Of a DNA stretch of 64,000 nucleotides, positions 9,293 through 16,265 are shown in pieces. Below the pieces are notes generated by a model, which saw only the letters and a program-made list of their open reading frames with translations, did no database searches and was not told the origin of the DNA. The stretch is from Luteibacter sp. OK325 (GTDB taxonomy: Bacteria; Pseudomonadota; Gammaproteobacteria; Xanthomonadales; Rhodanobacteraceae). The translations under genes were made by a program, and so were the position numbers. How positions within the stretch are numbered: the stretch's first letter is position 1; each line of letters starts with the position of its first letter. The stretch covers positions 62,001-126,000 of the forward strand of contig NZ_QAOX01000008.1 in assembly GCF_003050935.1 (NCBI RefSeq). The letters run 5' to 3'.

Positions 9293-9577
9293 CTAACTTC
9301 CGGATGGGAACGCGATATCGTCTATTTCGTGGGCGATTCGGAGCAGTCCCTCGCCGTAGCCTCCCTTGGGACTGGTACCGATTGGTCCTAGTCGACTGAG
9401 CACATCAGCGACCACTTCAACCAAGTCTGCATGTCCAGCAGCCTGAGCCCTGGCAAGAATAGACTCGGCGCAAACGCGTGCTTCCTCGAAGTTTCCCCCA
9501 AGAGCAGCCTCATTCAAGGCGACCGACTGCCGTACCAACGCCGCTATGCTGAGAATGAAGGCTCCCCGAGCGTCCAT
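9293..9577 (-). CDS. Small hypothetical protein (94 aa)
   Basis: No family recognised. The protein is mostly helical, with an Ala-rich middle (ARVCAESILARAQAAGHADLVEVVADVLSRLG, written here only to show its amphipathic helix character in part) and a Gly/Ser/Pro stretch near the end. A weak GGAAG precedes the ATG by about 8 bases. It lies between the resolvase and the NDT/TIR-like gene and shares strand with the latter, about 75 bases downstream of it, so it may be the last gene of a two-gene unit. Coding status rests on the intact frame and protein-like composition. Confidence 0.5.
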   Translation of the reverse strand: MDARGAFILSIAALVRQSVALNEAALGGNFEEARVCAESILARAQAAGHADLVEVVADVLSRLGPIGTSPKGGYGEGLLRIAHEIDDIAFPSGS

Positions 9578-9652
9578 GTGTCTACGCTTCCCTATCGATC
9601 ATCAAAGCGGGCCGCTCCGAATGGAGGTAGCGGCTTATAGCTTTGACGTGGG

Positions 9653-10429
9653 TTAGAACGGTATGTCGTCCTTAACGGGAAGCGAGCGAGGCGCTGGCTT
9701 TCTCAGGACGAACTCACGCTTATTCGCATGAATCCATGCCCAACCGTTATTTGTCAGCTTGTATGCGGCAAAATGATAACCCTCGTCGTCCTGCTGCTCT
9801 TCTTCAGATACAAACCCAGTGTCGAGCAAGGACTTGAGGGCGATGGTCGCCGCCATTTTGGTGAAGCCTGAGCGCTCCATGTCACGACGAATGCTATGCC
9901 CAGATGCGGCACCGTCGGTGGAATCGATATTTTCTCCCAGAGCAGCCAGAGCGACGACTTCGTGCTGCTCCAAGCCCTCGATCTTCTGGAGCTTCGACAT
10001 CTCTGCCGCTCCATAAAGGGTCTGCTCCTTCTCTAAGAGCGCGACGAGACGCCCCTTGATCTGGTCTGCCAGCTTCTCGAAATCTCTCGGGGATCCGGTT
10101 TTGTACGAGATGATATTGCGATGCTGTACGTCGAAAGGAAACTTCGCCTGGCGATGCTCAGCACAAATCAGAACGACATCTTTGTAGGCGGCAATCGCGA
10201 AGCCGAGTTCGAACCATATATTAGGGTTGTCGAGCGTAATGTCCGCCAAGCAAATCCTAGAGGCCCGAATCTGAGTCTCGATCTCCTGGATTGGAATGCT
10301 TGCTTTAGGATCCCGATCAACGCGGTAAGGCTCTAAGCCAGCGGCCCTCACGGCCGGATCTAAGATGTCATCGTATCGGGCATCGAATGCGCCGCCGTCG
10401 AATGGCTGAATCACAAAGCAACGTTCCAT
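9653..10429 (-). CDS. Nucleoside 2-deoxyribosyltransferase/TIR-like domain protein with winged-helix-like C-terminus
   Basis: 258 residues from the ATG, which has GAGGT 6 bases upstream. The N-terminal ~125 residues carry the signature of NDT/TIR-like domains: CFVIQPFDGGAFDARYDDIL, then ASRICLADIT, the likely catalytic Glu in NPNIWFELGFAIA, and KFPFDVQHRNIISY. Related domains hydrolyse nucleosides or NAD+ in abortive-infection systems. After a helical linker, residues ~160-235 look like a winged helix (HEVVALAALGEN, MERSGFTKMAATIALKSLLD, FAAYKLTNNGWAW). No membrane segment. It may be a stand-alone defence effector or a sensor; which of the two cannot be settled here. Confidence 0.75.
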   Translation of the reverse strand: MERCFVIQPFDGGAFDARYDDILDPAVRAAGLEPYRVDRDPKASIPIQEIETQIRASRICLADITLDNPNIWFELGFAIAAYKDVVLICAEHRQAKFPFDVQHRNIISYKTGSPRDFEKLADQIKGRLVALLEKEQTLYGAAEMSKLQKIEGLEQHEVVALAALGENIDSTDGAASGHSIRRDMERSGFTKMAATIALKSLLDTGFVSEEEQQDDEGYHFAAYKLTNNGWAWIHANKREFVLRKPAPRSLPVKDDIPF

Positions 10430-10548
10430 TTGCAACCTCAGGTAACCAAGGCCCCCCAAAGGGGCTCGTCAGGAATGTTGAGACCAGCATAGAGAATCGT
10501 CAACTTGCGTGCTTCAATACAACATTCGAGGCTTCGGAATCCATCATT

Positions 10549-11023
10549 GTGATCATTCTGATTCTTTTCGTGGGTCTTATCCTGATCGCAGGGATCACTG
10601 CGCTACGGGGGAAGTTGGCAGGAGGTCGCTCCCCCCCAGGATTCACTCCGTACAGTCCTTGGCCAACTGACGCCCACCGGCTCTTATGGACTGGACGTTG
10701 TTGGGGAAGCCTCGTACCAGAGCAATATTGAGCGGATCGCAGGCGGCCGGACGAGCGAGGGTGTTCGAAGCCATTGCGAAGCAACCCTGGTACCAGAAGA
10801 CGACAACACGCATGATCCGATGGCTGTTAGGGTTGACATACAAGGCAAGACTGTCGGCTACCTCAGCCGCCCCAATGCTCGGGAATATAGGGCCGAGATC
10901 AAGCGCCTGGGGTTTCCAACTGGGATATTTTCCTGCAAGGCACTGATCGTAGGAGGTTGGGATCGAGGTACCCACGACCGTGGCCATTTCGGGGTTAAGC
11001 TGGACGTACCGGTGAACGGATAG
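10549..11023 (+). pseudogene. HIRAN-domain protein, frame broken at a C7 run
   Basis: Codons from 10586 to the stop at 11021-11023, free of stops, read as a clear HIRAN domain: GLDVVGEASYQSNIERIAGG, CEATLVPEDDNTHDP, VRVDIQGKTVGYLSR and ALIVGGWD with GHFGVKLDVPV at the end. That frame has no good start. In the frame one base earlier, a GTG at 10549 begins a hydrophobic membrane-like segment (IILILFVGLILIAGI) followed by ALRGKLAGGR. The two join at the seven-C run 10631-10637; removing one C would fuse them into a ~157-residue membrane-anchored HIRAN protein. HIRAN domains bind 3' ends of single-stranded DNA in helicase-type repair and defence proteins. A real frameshift, a slippage-prone gene or a base-calling error are all possible. 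Confidence 0.7.
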
Positions 11024-11090
11024 CTCGCTCGACACTGTGCTGAGCGAGGATCATTGCCCCTCTCCGGCCGACAGATGCTCAACGCACACA

Positions 11091-11312
11091 TTAGTGCGAA
11101 CGATCGTCTACTTGCACGAAGGCAGTTGTCTCGTCACCAAGCGTGGAGACGCATTTAAGCTTGTTCCGACGACCGCACCGGCCACAGAGAAAGAAGCAGC
11201 CGAAGTCGTCGACGTTGACCTCGGCGGTACTGTGTAGCACCGGGAGGCTGCATCGAACACAGGTCCAGTAACCGGAGCCCGGCGAATCTGCCATGACTGC
11301 TTGCGCCACCAT
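11091..11312 (-). CDS. Small zinc-ribbon-like protein (73 aa)
   Basis: Two CXXC knuckles, WTCVRCSLP and FLCGRCGRRN, about 25 residues apart are what a compact zinc ribbon needs; nothing else is recognisable. ATG 11312 gives 73 residues and an in-frame ATG at 11294 gives 67. Neither has a strong ribosome-binding site. It lies 67 bases past the end of the HIRAN frame, on the opposite strand. Confidence 0.5.
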   Translation of the reverse strand: MVAQAVMADSPGSGYWTCVRCSLPVLHSTAEVNVDDFGCFFLCGRCGRRNKLKCVSTLGDETTAFVQVDDRSH

Positions 11313-11380
11313 GAAGTAAGGCTATGGTGCGCTTAGGGGGGCACGCTCCGCAACACGGTGAGAAATGCTGCGAAAGCTCC

Positions 11381-11575
11381 CTATCCGTAGATGACCACTG
11401 GCGTCTGCGCCCTGCACTTCGGGCAAGAAAACGTGCCTGCATGAAGCACTGTATGTGGCTGCAATTGCGACTTGTGATACCCAGGCTCGGTGTATCCGCA
11501 AGGGCTGCAATGCTTTGTCCAGTCGATAGACTTACCATCCTGCCGGATGATGATTGCTCCAGATGCTCCTGCCAT
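11381..11575 (-). CDS. Small zinc-ribbon-like protein (64 aa)
   Basis: The frame encodes HCSPCGYTEPG near residue 22 and FSCPKCRAQTPVVI near the C-terminus: two CXXC pairs with a 20+ residue linker, a plausible zinc ribbon. AAGAAGG precedes the ATG by about 8 bases, supporting translation. The paired cysteines and Gly/Pro turns argue for a real gene despite its size. Function unknown; it may bind nucleic acid or a partner protein. Confidence 0.6.
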   Translation of the reverse strand: MAGASGAIIIRQDGKSIDWTKHCSPCGYTEPGYHKSQLQPHTVLHAGTFSCPKCRAQTPVVIYG

Positions 11576-11845
11576 TTCTCGCCCTTCTTTAGACTTACCT
11601 ATCGTTGCCTGGCCGCCTACGGGGCATTCCCTCGCAAAAAAACCAACCAGCCGACACTGGAGCGTCCAGCTTAAGGGTATAGACGTGTCGGCACTTCTCG
11701 TAGGTCTTGTCAGACGCGCTCAATCGAATGCCCTTTAGGCTGCCCCGATCGACGATGAAATTGACCGGTCGCCTCTTTGCCAAACTTGTAAAGTGATTCC
11801 ACGTTTACGGAAGTCCGCCAGAACCGCACCTTTGCCTACTGTTCC

Positions 11846-12325
11846 TCAACGCGAAGGGTTCACGGTGCAGGACATGAAGACTGGAGTGGTTCCCACCGAT
11901 ATCGCCACAACGTAGCCCTGGAACGATGCCAATCCGTACCCCGGCATGCCTGGGTCAGAGTTCACGCGAGACAACGCATCCTTCGTAACAGCTGTAGCGA
12001 CATCCTTCGACAAACCGAGTGCCGACCGCACGGTGTTAACGCATAGAGGCAAGAACAGTGAGGGGTCGCGCGTGTCGGCAATGAACATATCGCCACCAGA
12101 AGTCATCCGCCCGTTGGTAAACAGGACGGTAGTACCCTTCGGCAGACTCTCAATCTGATATGGCTTGCCGACGATTGAGTTCCATCTTGCGAGAAAGTCA
12201 TCGCTGGAACCGACCCAAGATGCCGTGGCACTTTCAGGCGCAGAGCCCGAACAGCCGCAGGATGACGCGACAAGAGTGACCGCTAGTACTCCACGCAGTG
12301 CCGTCAGCAGAAAACGTCCTTTCAT
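11846..12325 (-). CDS. Exported protein or lipoprotein of unknown function (159 aa)
   Basis: A typical Sec signal peptide (MKGR, hydrophobic core, then VASSCGCSGS) puts a Cys at the cleavage region. This may be a non-canonical lipobox, so outer-membrane lipoprotein or periplasmic location are both possible. The mature part is beta-rich with no family I recognise; a Cys near 93 and one near 153 could form a disulphide. GGAAGAG precedes the ATG by 7 bases. It is transcribed away from the XRE regulator at 12481, with palindromes between them, so it is a likely target of that regulator. Confidence 0.72.
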   Translation of the reverse strand: MKGRFLLTALRGVLAVTLVASSCGCSGSAPESATASWVGSSDDFLARWNSIVGKPYQIESLPKGTTVLFTNGRMTSGGDMFIADTRDPSLFLPLCVNTVRSALGLSKDVATAVTKDALSRVNSDPGMPGYGLASFQGYVVAISVGTTPVFMSCTVNPSR

Positions 12326-12397
12326 TGAACTCTTCCCATTGATTGGTGTAAGCCTCGCCCGCGAGAAAGACGAACGTCTTATGCCGGCGCCCCTTTT

Positions 12398-12414
12398 TAG
12401 TCTACTTTAGACTA
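12398..12414. promoter_or_regulatory. Operator-like inverted repeat 1 (TAGTCTA-3-TAGACTA)
   Basis: Perfect 7-bp inverted repeat with a 3-base spacer in the 155-bp gap between the divergent lipoprotein-like and XRE genes. Its size suits binding by an XRE-type dimer. Confidence 0.5.
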
Positions 12415-12440
12415 GTCCGTTTTGGACTATACCAAAACGG
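12414..12440. promoter_or_regulatory. Nested operator-like inverted repeats 2 and 3
   Basis: CCGTTTTGG (12417-12425) is repeated inverted at 12432-12440 around a 6-base spacer, perfectly over 9 bp. Overlapping it, AGTCC (12414-12418) pairs with GGACT (12424-12428). These overlapping alternatives sit 41-67 bases before the XRE start and look like an autoregulated divergent operator. No confident -10/-35 pair was picked. Confidence 0.55.
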
Positions 12441-12480
12441 TCTATAGGTTGCCTAGCTGGTCTCCAGCAAGGCAATCAAT

Positions 12481-12762
12481 ATGGCCTCGACGCATCATGA
12501 GGACTACCGACTCCTCATCCAGATGGTTCGCGAAACCCGCGAGCGCGAGGGCGTGGCGCAAAGCGATTTGGCCACGCGAGTCGGCGTTACTCAGACATTT
12601 GTCTCGAAAGTCGAACGAGGCGAGCGACGACTGGATCCAGTCGAACTGATCGAGATACTCGAAGCCCTTGAAGTAACGCCTACCGAATGGATCAGCGAAT
12701 ATCTACGGCGACGACGAATCGACCATGGCAACCGCACCGTCTCGCGTAAGATTTCTTCATAG
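12481..12762 (+). CDS. XRE-family (Cro/C1-type) helix-turn-helix regulator
   Basis: 93 residues; the HTH spans roughly 25-68 with the usual pattern RETREREGVAQSDLATRVG, then VTQTFVSKVERGERRLDPVEL. It lacks a long C-terminal sensor or peptidase domain, so it is a simple DNA-binding dimer, perhaps the element's control protein. The gene is divergent from the exported protein at 11846-12325, and the three palindromes in front of it are the obvious operators. Small XRE proteins of this kind also serve as C-proteins for restriction-modification, but this one is 4 kb from the methyltransferase. Confidence 0.9.
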   Translation: MASTHHEDYRLLIQMVRETREREGVAQSDLATRVGVTQTFVSKVERGERRLDPVELIEILEALEVTPTEWISEYLRRRRIDHGNRTVSRKISS

Positions 12763-12944
12763 CAAGCATCTACCTGCGGACGAACCGGGGACCGACCGCT
12801 TGATGTGGTGAAAGTGCACTCAGTCGCAGAGTAGGTCTACGGTGCTCGATCTATTCAAACATAACTGTGTACTTGCGTCACCGCCAGGCCGCATCGGGAC
12901 TCGCGCGGAAATTTTCTAGAATTTCTCGATCACAGTGTACATAA

Positions 12945-13490
12945 CTAGTCTTCCGGCAGACGCTCGATGAGAAACAGCCTCTCGGAAATGTCCCAGGCGT
13001 CGCCGTTTCGAGCTTCCTTTACGATGTAACCGCAGATCGCGGCATCCCTCACAGGGTCCACCCTGACGCCGCTCTTCTTATGAAATAGTTCGGTAACGCT
13101 ACTATGCTTCATGCCGCGAGTGACCTTCATCAAGGCCTTTTTAAGCGCACGACGCGCAGCCACTTCGTCCTCCGCGAATACCGGATGATCTTTTACGAGA
13201 AGGTGGAAGTGACAGCCTTGGACTATCTTGGACCCCTGCCGCCGGTAGACGGTCGTCTCCAACGATGCCACACCCTCGATTCGCACACGCTGCCTCCAGC
13301 GGGAGCCCAATATCGTGCGATGAAGCCTTTTCACGATAGCCTTTAGGCAGGCAGTGCCTTCACGCTTCGACGTAGGCTTACGGAAGGTCAACGTAACGAA
13401 GAACCGAAAAGGTGCGTACTGCGCGACTATCGCAGTGGCTTCTTCGTACGTAACCCGTCCACGGCTATATGTAACCGTCTTCTCCTTCAT
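12945..13490 (-). CDS. HUH-superfamily replication initiator-like (Rep) protein
   Basis: 181 residues with the three motifs of rolling-circle Rep/HUH endonucleases in order: motif I FFVTLTF (~30-36), motif II with the metal-binding HxH in GCHFHLLV (~104-111), and a motif III-like YIVKEA (~155-160) with Tyr followed by Lys. Such enzymes nick an origin through a 5'-phosphotyrosine link. A GAGGT lies 6-7 bases before the ATG. Together with alpA and the integrase upstream on the same strand it makes a replication-excision-integration module, so the excised circle may replicate. It is shorter than phage replication proteins, and the catalytic Tyr is inferred by pattern only. Confidence 0.65.
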   Translation of the reverse strand: MKEKTVTYSRGRVTYEEATAIVAQYAPFRFFVTLTFRKPTSKREGTACLKAIVKRLHRTILGSRWRQRVRIEGVASLETTVYRRQGSKIVQGCHFHLLVKDHPVFAEDEVAARRALKKALMKVTRGMKHSSVTELFHKKSGVRVDPVRDAAICGYIVKEARNGDAWDISERLFLIERLPED

Positions 13491-13725
13491 AAAATTACCT
13501 CTTCAGTTTCTTTGGGCAAAGTCTCTCGAACCTGACGGCTCGAACAAGCCATAAGTCACGATAGACACGTATGTTTGAGCAAGCGCGGTGCCGCGAGAAG
13601 CTTGCCTCGCGCACGCCTGCCTAATATTTAGAGCGCTGTAGATTCACTGCACCGATTGCCTGACTAGGGGAACGGCGTCGGGCTAGGGATATGCATTACA
13701 CGCGCGCTGACGCACGAACCTCGGC

Positions 13726-13929
13726 TCACTGTCGTGAACTGGCGACTCGCTTTAGGATCCACGAGTCGACGTCGCATGCAGACCATGCGACGACGCGTGC
13801 AGACAAACGAATAGAGAGAGGGAACACACCTTCGCTCATCATCTTGTACAAATGAGACCTGGAGATGCCGATCGTCCGAAGGACTTCAGGCAGGCGTAAT
13901 AGTCGTACGGGTTGTGTTGCAGCGTTCAT
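13726..13929 (-). CDS. AlpA-family regulator / excisionase-like protein
   Basis: 67 residues, almost entirely a MerR/AlpA-type winged HTH: RLLRLPEVLRTIGISRSHLYKMM, cut here to its key parts LPEVL, IGISRSHLYKMM, EGVFPLSIRL and WSACDVDSWI. AGGAG sits 7 bases before the ATG. Proteins of this type beside an integrase usually control its expression or act as recombination directionality factor. It lies between integrase and rep genes on the same strand, which fits a regulatory role for excision of this element. Confidence 0.85.
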   Translation of the reverse strand: MNAATQPVRLLRLPEVLRTIGISRSHLYKMMSEGVFPLSIRLSARVVAWSACDVDSWILKRVASSRQ

Positions 13930-13983
13930 TCTGGACTCCTGTTAGCTGCTCGTGGTGCCTATCACCGTCGAGCGGAAAACGGA

Positions 13984-13992
13984 TTATCCACA
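13984..13992 (+). other. Consensus DnaA box (TTATCCACA)
   Basis: A perfect 9-mer DnaA box lies in the 275-bp non-coding gap between alpA and the integrase gene, a gap that is A/T-rich relative to its surroundings. A single box is not an origin by itself, but beside a Rep-like gene it could belong to one. Nothing else recognisable was found in 13930-14204. Confidence 0.4.
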
Positions 13993-14204
13993 GCCTGAAA
14001 TTAAAACAAATGGCCTACGGTAGAGGGCGAAAATGAGACGAACTACCCATTATTGCCTAAGAAATTGTTGCTTCATCCCTGCCAACGAAAGCGCTAATAA
14101 CTATCCCTGACGACGACGAGGTAAATTCTTAGGAAGCGTAGGTCGCCTCACTCGACACGATCGACAACCAAGCGAATTTCTTCTATGACTCGTAGATAAA
14201 CAGG

Positions 14205-15494
14205 TCATCCAACGATGATCCTGAAAAGCTTTTCGAGCGCGCCGAGCTTTTCCGAAAAGTATTCGTGGCGGTCATAGTGGCGTGCCTGCACTCCACCCAA
14301 CCCGTGACTCTGCAGCTGGGCACGCACCTCTCCGCTTACTCCAACCGCTGCCAACCTTGTCTCAACCGTACGACGAAGGTCGCCGACGGCAAATACGCCA
14401 CCCGGAAGCTTCCCCTTTTCCAGAAGAATCCGAGTGACTTCCTTCAATCGGTGACGGTATGACGCGTAGGCGGCGCCCGAGGTTCCATGATCAACGCTCG
14501 CTACAAACGTCCCCAAGCACACATCCATGTCTTCCATAGCCTTAATAGCCGCTGGTATCAACGGAACCTCATGCGAACGAGGAGCCTTTCGACGGCCTTT
14601 AGCGTCATAGATCTTCATTGAGGGTCTATCAGCGTCTACGTCTGTCGTTTCCACGCGAGCTAACTGCTCGATACGCTGACACCCGGTGAGCAGGTGAAAC
14701 CGAAGTAGAGCGCCGCCTGGATCTGGCATAGCTGAAATGACTTGCCAATAAGCGCGTAGCTCCGATTCGGAAAGGGCCCTTTGTCGCATTGTCCCCGCCG
14801 ATTCAACTGTTGCAAGATCCTTCGCAGGGTTCCGTGAGATCTGCAGTTCTCGAAGAGACTGAGAACCGTTGATACCCTGTCTTGCAGACACGGCAGACGC
14901 GTACGCGGCCTGCAGGTACGATCGTATCTTCGCCGCCTCACGCAGTCTTCCCTTGTGTACGAGCGGGCGGATAAGAAAGGCCAAATCTTCGACATCCAGG
15001 TCAATTGCCGGCTTCGACCAAAGAGCCGGCGCAGCATCGCGAACATGCTTCAAGAGCGCCTGGCGCACCTTTGGCGCGCTGACCTTCTTTCGGGCTTCGA
15101 GAAAATCACAGTAAGCGTGCACCAGCGCACCGAGCGTCGCGGCCAGCTTCGCCCTTTGGCTCTCCAGTCTTGCCTCCGCCGCCTCCGCCTCTCTTTTCAC
15201 CTCTAGTGCCTCCGCAACCAGGGCGTCTCGGAGGTCCCTGTCGCCATCCTGATACCGCCTGGACAACACAGCTGCCCGCTTACGCGCTTCCTGAAGGGTG
15301 CTATCGAGGCCAACGGAGAGTCTGTCTCTAACCCCTTTCGAATTGGTATATCGGAAGTAAAAAGCAACGGACCCGTTGGAGAGCTTTCTTGCCTGGAGGA
15401 CCCCGGCACCACGCGGCGAAGGATCCGATGCGGATTCGTCCGGCTTTAAGTTTTTGATGCTAAGAGCCGTCATTGGCTTCTTCGTACCCGACAT
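14205..15494 (-). CDS. Site-specific tyrosine recombinase (integrase)
   Basis: 429 residues with the catalytic set of phage-type tyrosine recombinases: Arg274 in TGCQRIEQLARV, His308 in HEVPL, Arg374/375 in GDLRRTVETRL, His397 in LQSHGLGG and the nucleophile Tyr407 in ARHYDRHEY. The N-terminal part includes a strand-rich arm-binding region (~30-80), a charged helix (~90-120) and a core-binding domain (~120-230). AAGGGG precedes ATG 15494. The gene's 5' end is 134 bases from the right attachment site, so it surely drives integration into tRNA-Phe. Confidence 0.95.
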   Translation of the reverse strand: MSGTKKPMTALSIKNLKPDESASDPSPRGAGVLQARKLSNGSVAFYFRYTNSKGVRDRLSVGLDSTLQEARKRAAVLSRRYQDGDRDLRDALVAEALEVKREAEAAEARLESQRAKLAATLGALVHAYCDFLEARKKVSAPKVRQALLKHVRDAAPALWSKPAIDLDVEDLAFLIRPLVHKGRLREAAKIRSYLQAAYASAVSARQGINGSQSLRELQISRNPAKDLATVESAGTMRQRALSESELRAYWQVISAMPDPGGALLRFHLLTGCQRIEQLARVETTDVDADRPSMKIYDAKGRRKAPRSHEVPLIPAAIKAMEDMDVCLGTFVASVDHGTSGAAYASYRHRLKEVTRILLEKGKLPGGVFAVGDLRRTVETRLAAVGVSGEVRAQLQSHGLGGVQARHYDRHEYFSEKLGALEKLFRIIVG

Positions 15495-15628
15495 TGGTGC
15501 CCCTTCGGTGCCCGTTTTTCACATGATACACGTGGACGAACACGGAAGTTAATGGAACCTATCTAACTGTTTATATGAGGTTCTTCACTTCACCGCAGAT
15601 CATCTAGTATTCTGCGGGACGACGATAA

Positions 15629-15681
15629 AGGGGATTGAAAATCCCCGTGTCGGCGGTTCGATTCCGTCCCGAGCCACCATT
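15629..15681 (+). repeat. Right attachment site (attR), 53-bp direct repeat of tRNA-Phe 3' part
   Basis: Identical to 2267-2319. Only the 3' portion of the tRNA is present: no D-arm or 5' acceptor strand precedes it, so this is not a second tRNA gene. It marks the chromosome junction. The rest of the gene-free stretch 15495-15815 shows no other signal. Confidence 0.93.
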
Positions 15682-15815
15682 TACCAGCGCTCGCAGGCCA
15701 TCGCGAAAGCAGCGTTGCGAAAAACCTCCCCACTTGCTAAAAACGTCGTGTACTTCGTCGCGCCAGAGCGTTCTCGCGCGTGTGCTCAACCGCATGGATT
15801 CAGGGGTAGGGTCGA

Positions 15816-16106
15816 ATGGCAGGAATGCGAGTTGCTCTATGGGTATTAGTAGCCGGCCTGTCGGCCGGATGCACCGAGTCCAGGCGGATCACCCTTCCCA
15901 GCGGCGACCAAGGCTTCGTGGTCACCTGTAATACAGGCTCTCAAGACATCGGCGACTGCTACAACAAGGCCTCAGGTCTTTGCCACGGGCCTTATGAAGT
16001 GATCGACCGCGTCCAGGGGGCGCAGGTCAATTACAGCAGCAACGCGTACAAGTCGGCGGGCGGCGTCATGGCGAGGCGGGACATCATGATTCAGTGCAAT
16101 AGCTGA
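15816..16106 (+). CDS. Small putative lipoprotein, unknown function
   Basis: 96 residues. The N-terminal hydrophobic segment ends in the lipobox LSAGC, so the protein should be lipidated at that Cys and lie in the envelope. The mature part has four more Cys (VTCNTG, GDCYNKA, GLCHGPY, IQCNS) likely forming disulphides, and a GYEVI-like turn (PYEVIDRV). I do not recognise a named family. ATG 15816 has AGGGG/AGGG upstream; ATG 15825 is an alternative. A strong hairpin terminator follows. Confidence 0.75.
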   Translation: MAGMRVALWVLVAGLSAGCTESRRITLPSGDQGFVVTCNTGSQDIGDCYNKASGLCHGPYEVIDRVQGAQVNYSSNAYKSAGGVMARRDIMIQCNS

Positions 16107-16132
16107 GTCGTCACCGGCAGTTGTTGAATCAA

Positions 16133-16159
16133 AGGCCCGCTATCACGCGGGCCTTTTTG
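16133..16159 (+). terminator. Rho-independent terminator after the lipoprotein gene
   Basis: AGGCCCGC (16133-16140) pairs perfectly with GCGGGCCT (16147-16154) over a 6-base loop and runs into TTTTT. Confidence 0.9.
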
Positions 16160-16265
16160 CATTCTGACGTTTCACAGCAACGTCCGACGTCATGGCGTGA
16201 GCGAGAGCTACAGACGACCCCACCCTCCCCGGGCCAACCTTGATCGACCCCTGCGGAGAGCCCTC

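Larger units (their letters stand above)
2267..15681. mobile_element. Integrative element in tRNA-Phe carrying defence-like cargo (~13.4 kb)
   Basis: The element is bounded by identical 53-bp repeats. At its right end are a tyrosine integrase (14205-15494), an AlpA-like regulator (13726-13929) and a HUH Rep-like protein (12945-13490), all on the minus strand. The interior is visibly richer in A+T than the flanking chromosome. I see no conjugation, mobilisation relaxase, capsid or packaging genes. It therefore looks like a small integrative/replicative or satellite-type element whose cargo is mainly anti-phage-like: methyltransferase-helicase-nuclease operon, NDT/TIR-like protein and HIRAN protein. 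Whether it still excises cannot be told from sequence. Confidence 0.9.

Noticed and set aside
10643..11035. 130-codon minus-strand frame opposite the HIRAN region
   Set aside because: The plus strand encodes a recognisable HIRAN domain over the same bases; the minus frame shows no domain and no ribosome-binding site.
11595..11783. Possible 62-residue minus-strand gene starting at TTG
   Set aside because: No ATG or GTG, no ribosome-binding site and no recognisable motif; composition slightly protein-like, so it may be a decayed fragment, but support is too weak.
15601..15681. Second tRNA-Phe gene
   Set aside because: Only the 3' 51 bases of the tRNA are present; D-arm and 5' acceptor strand are missing. 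It is the attachment-site duplicate.
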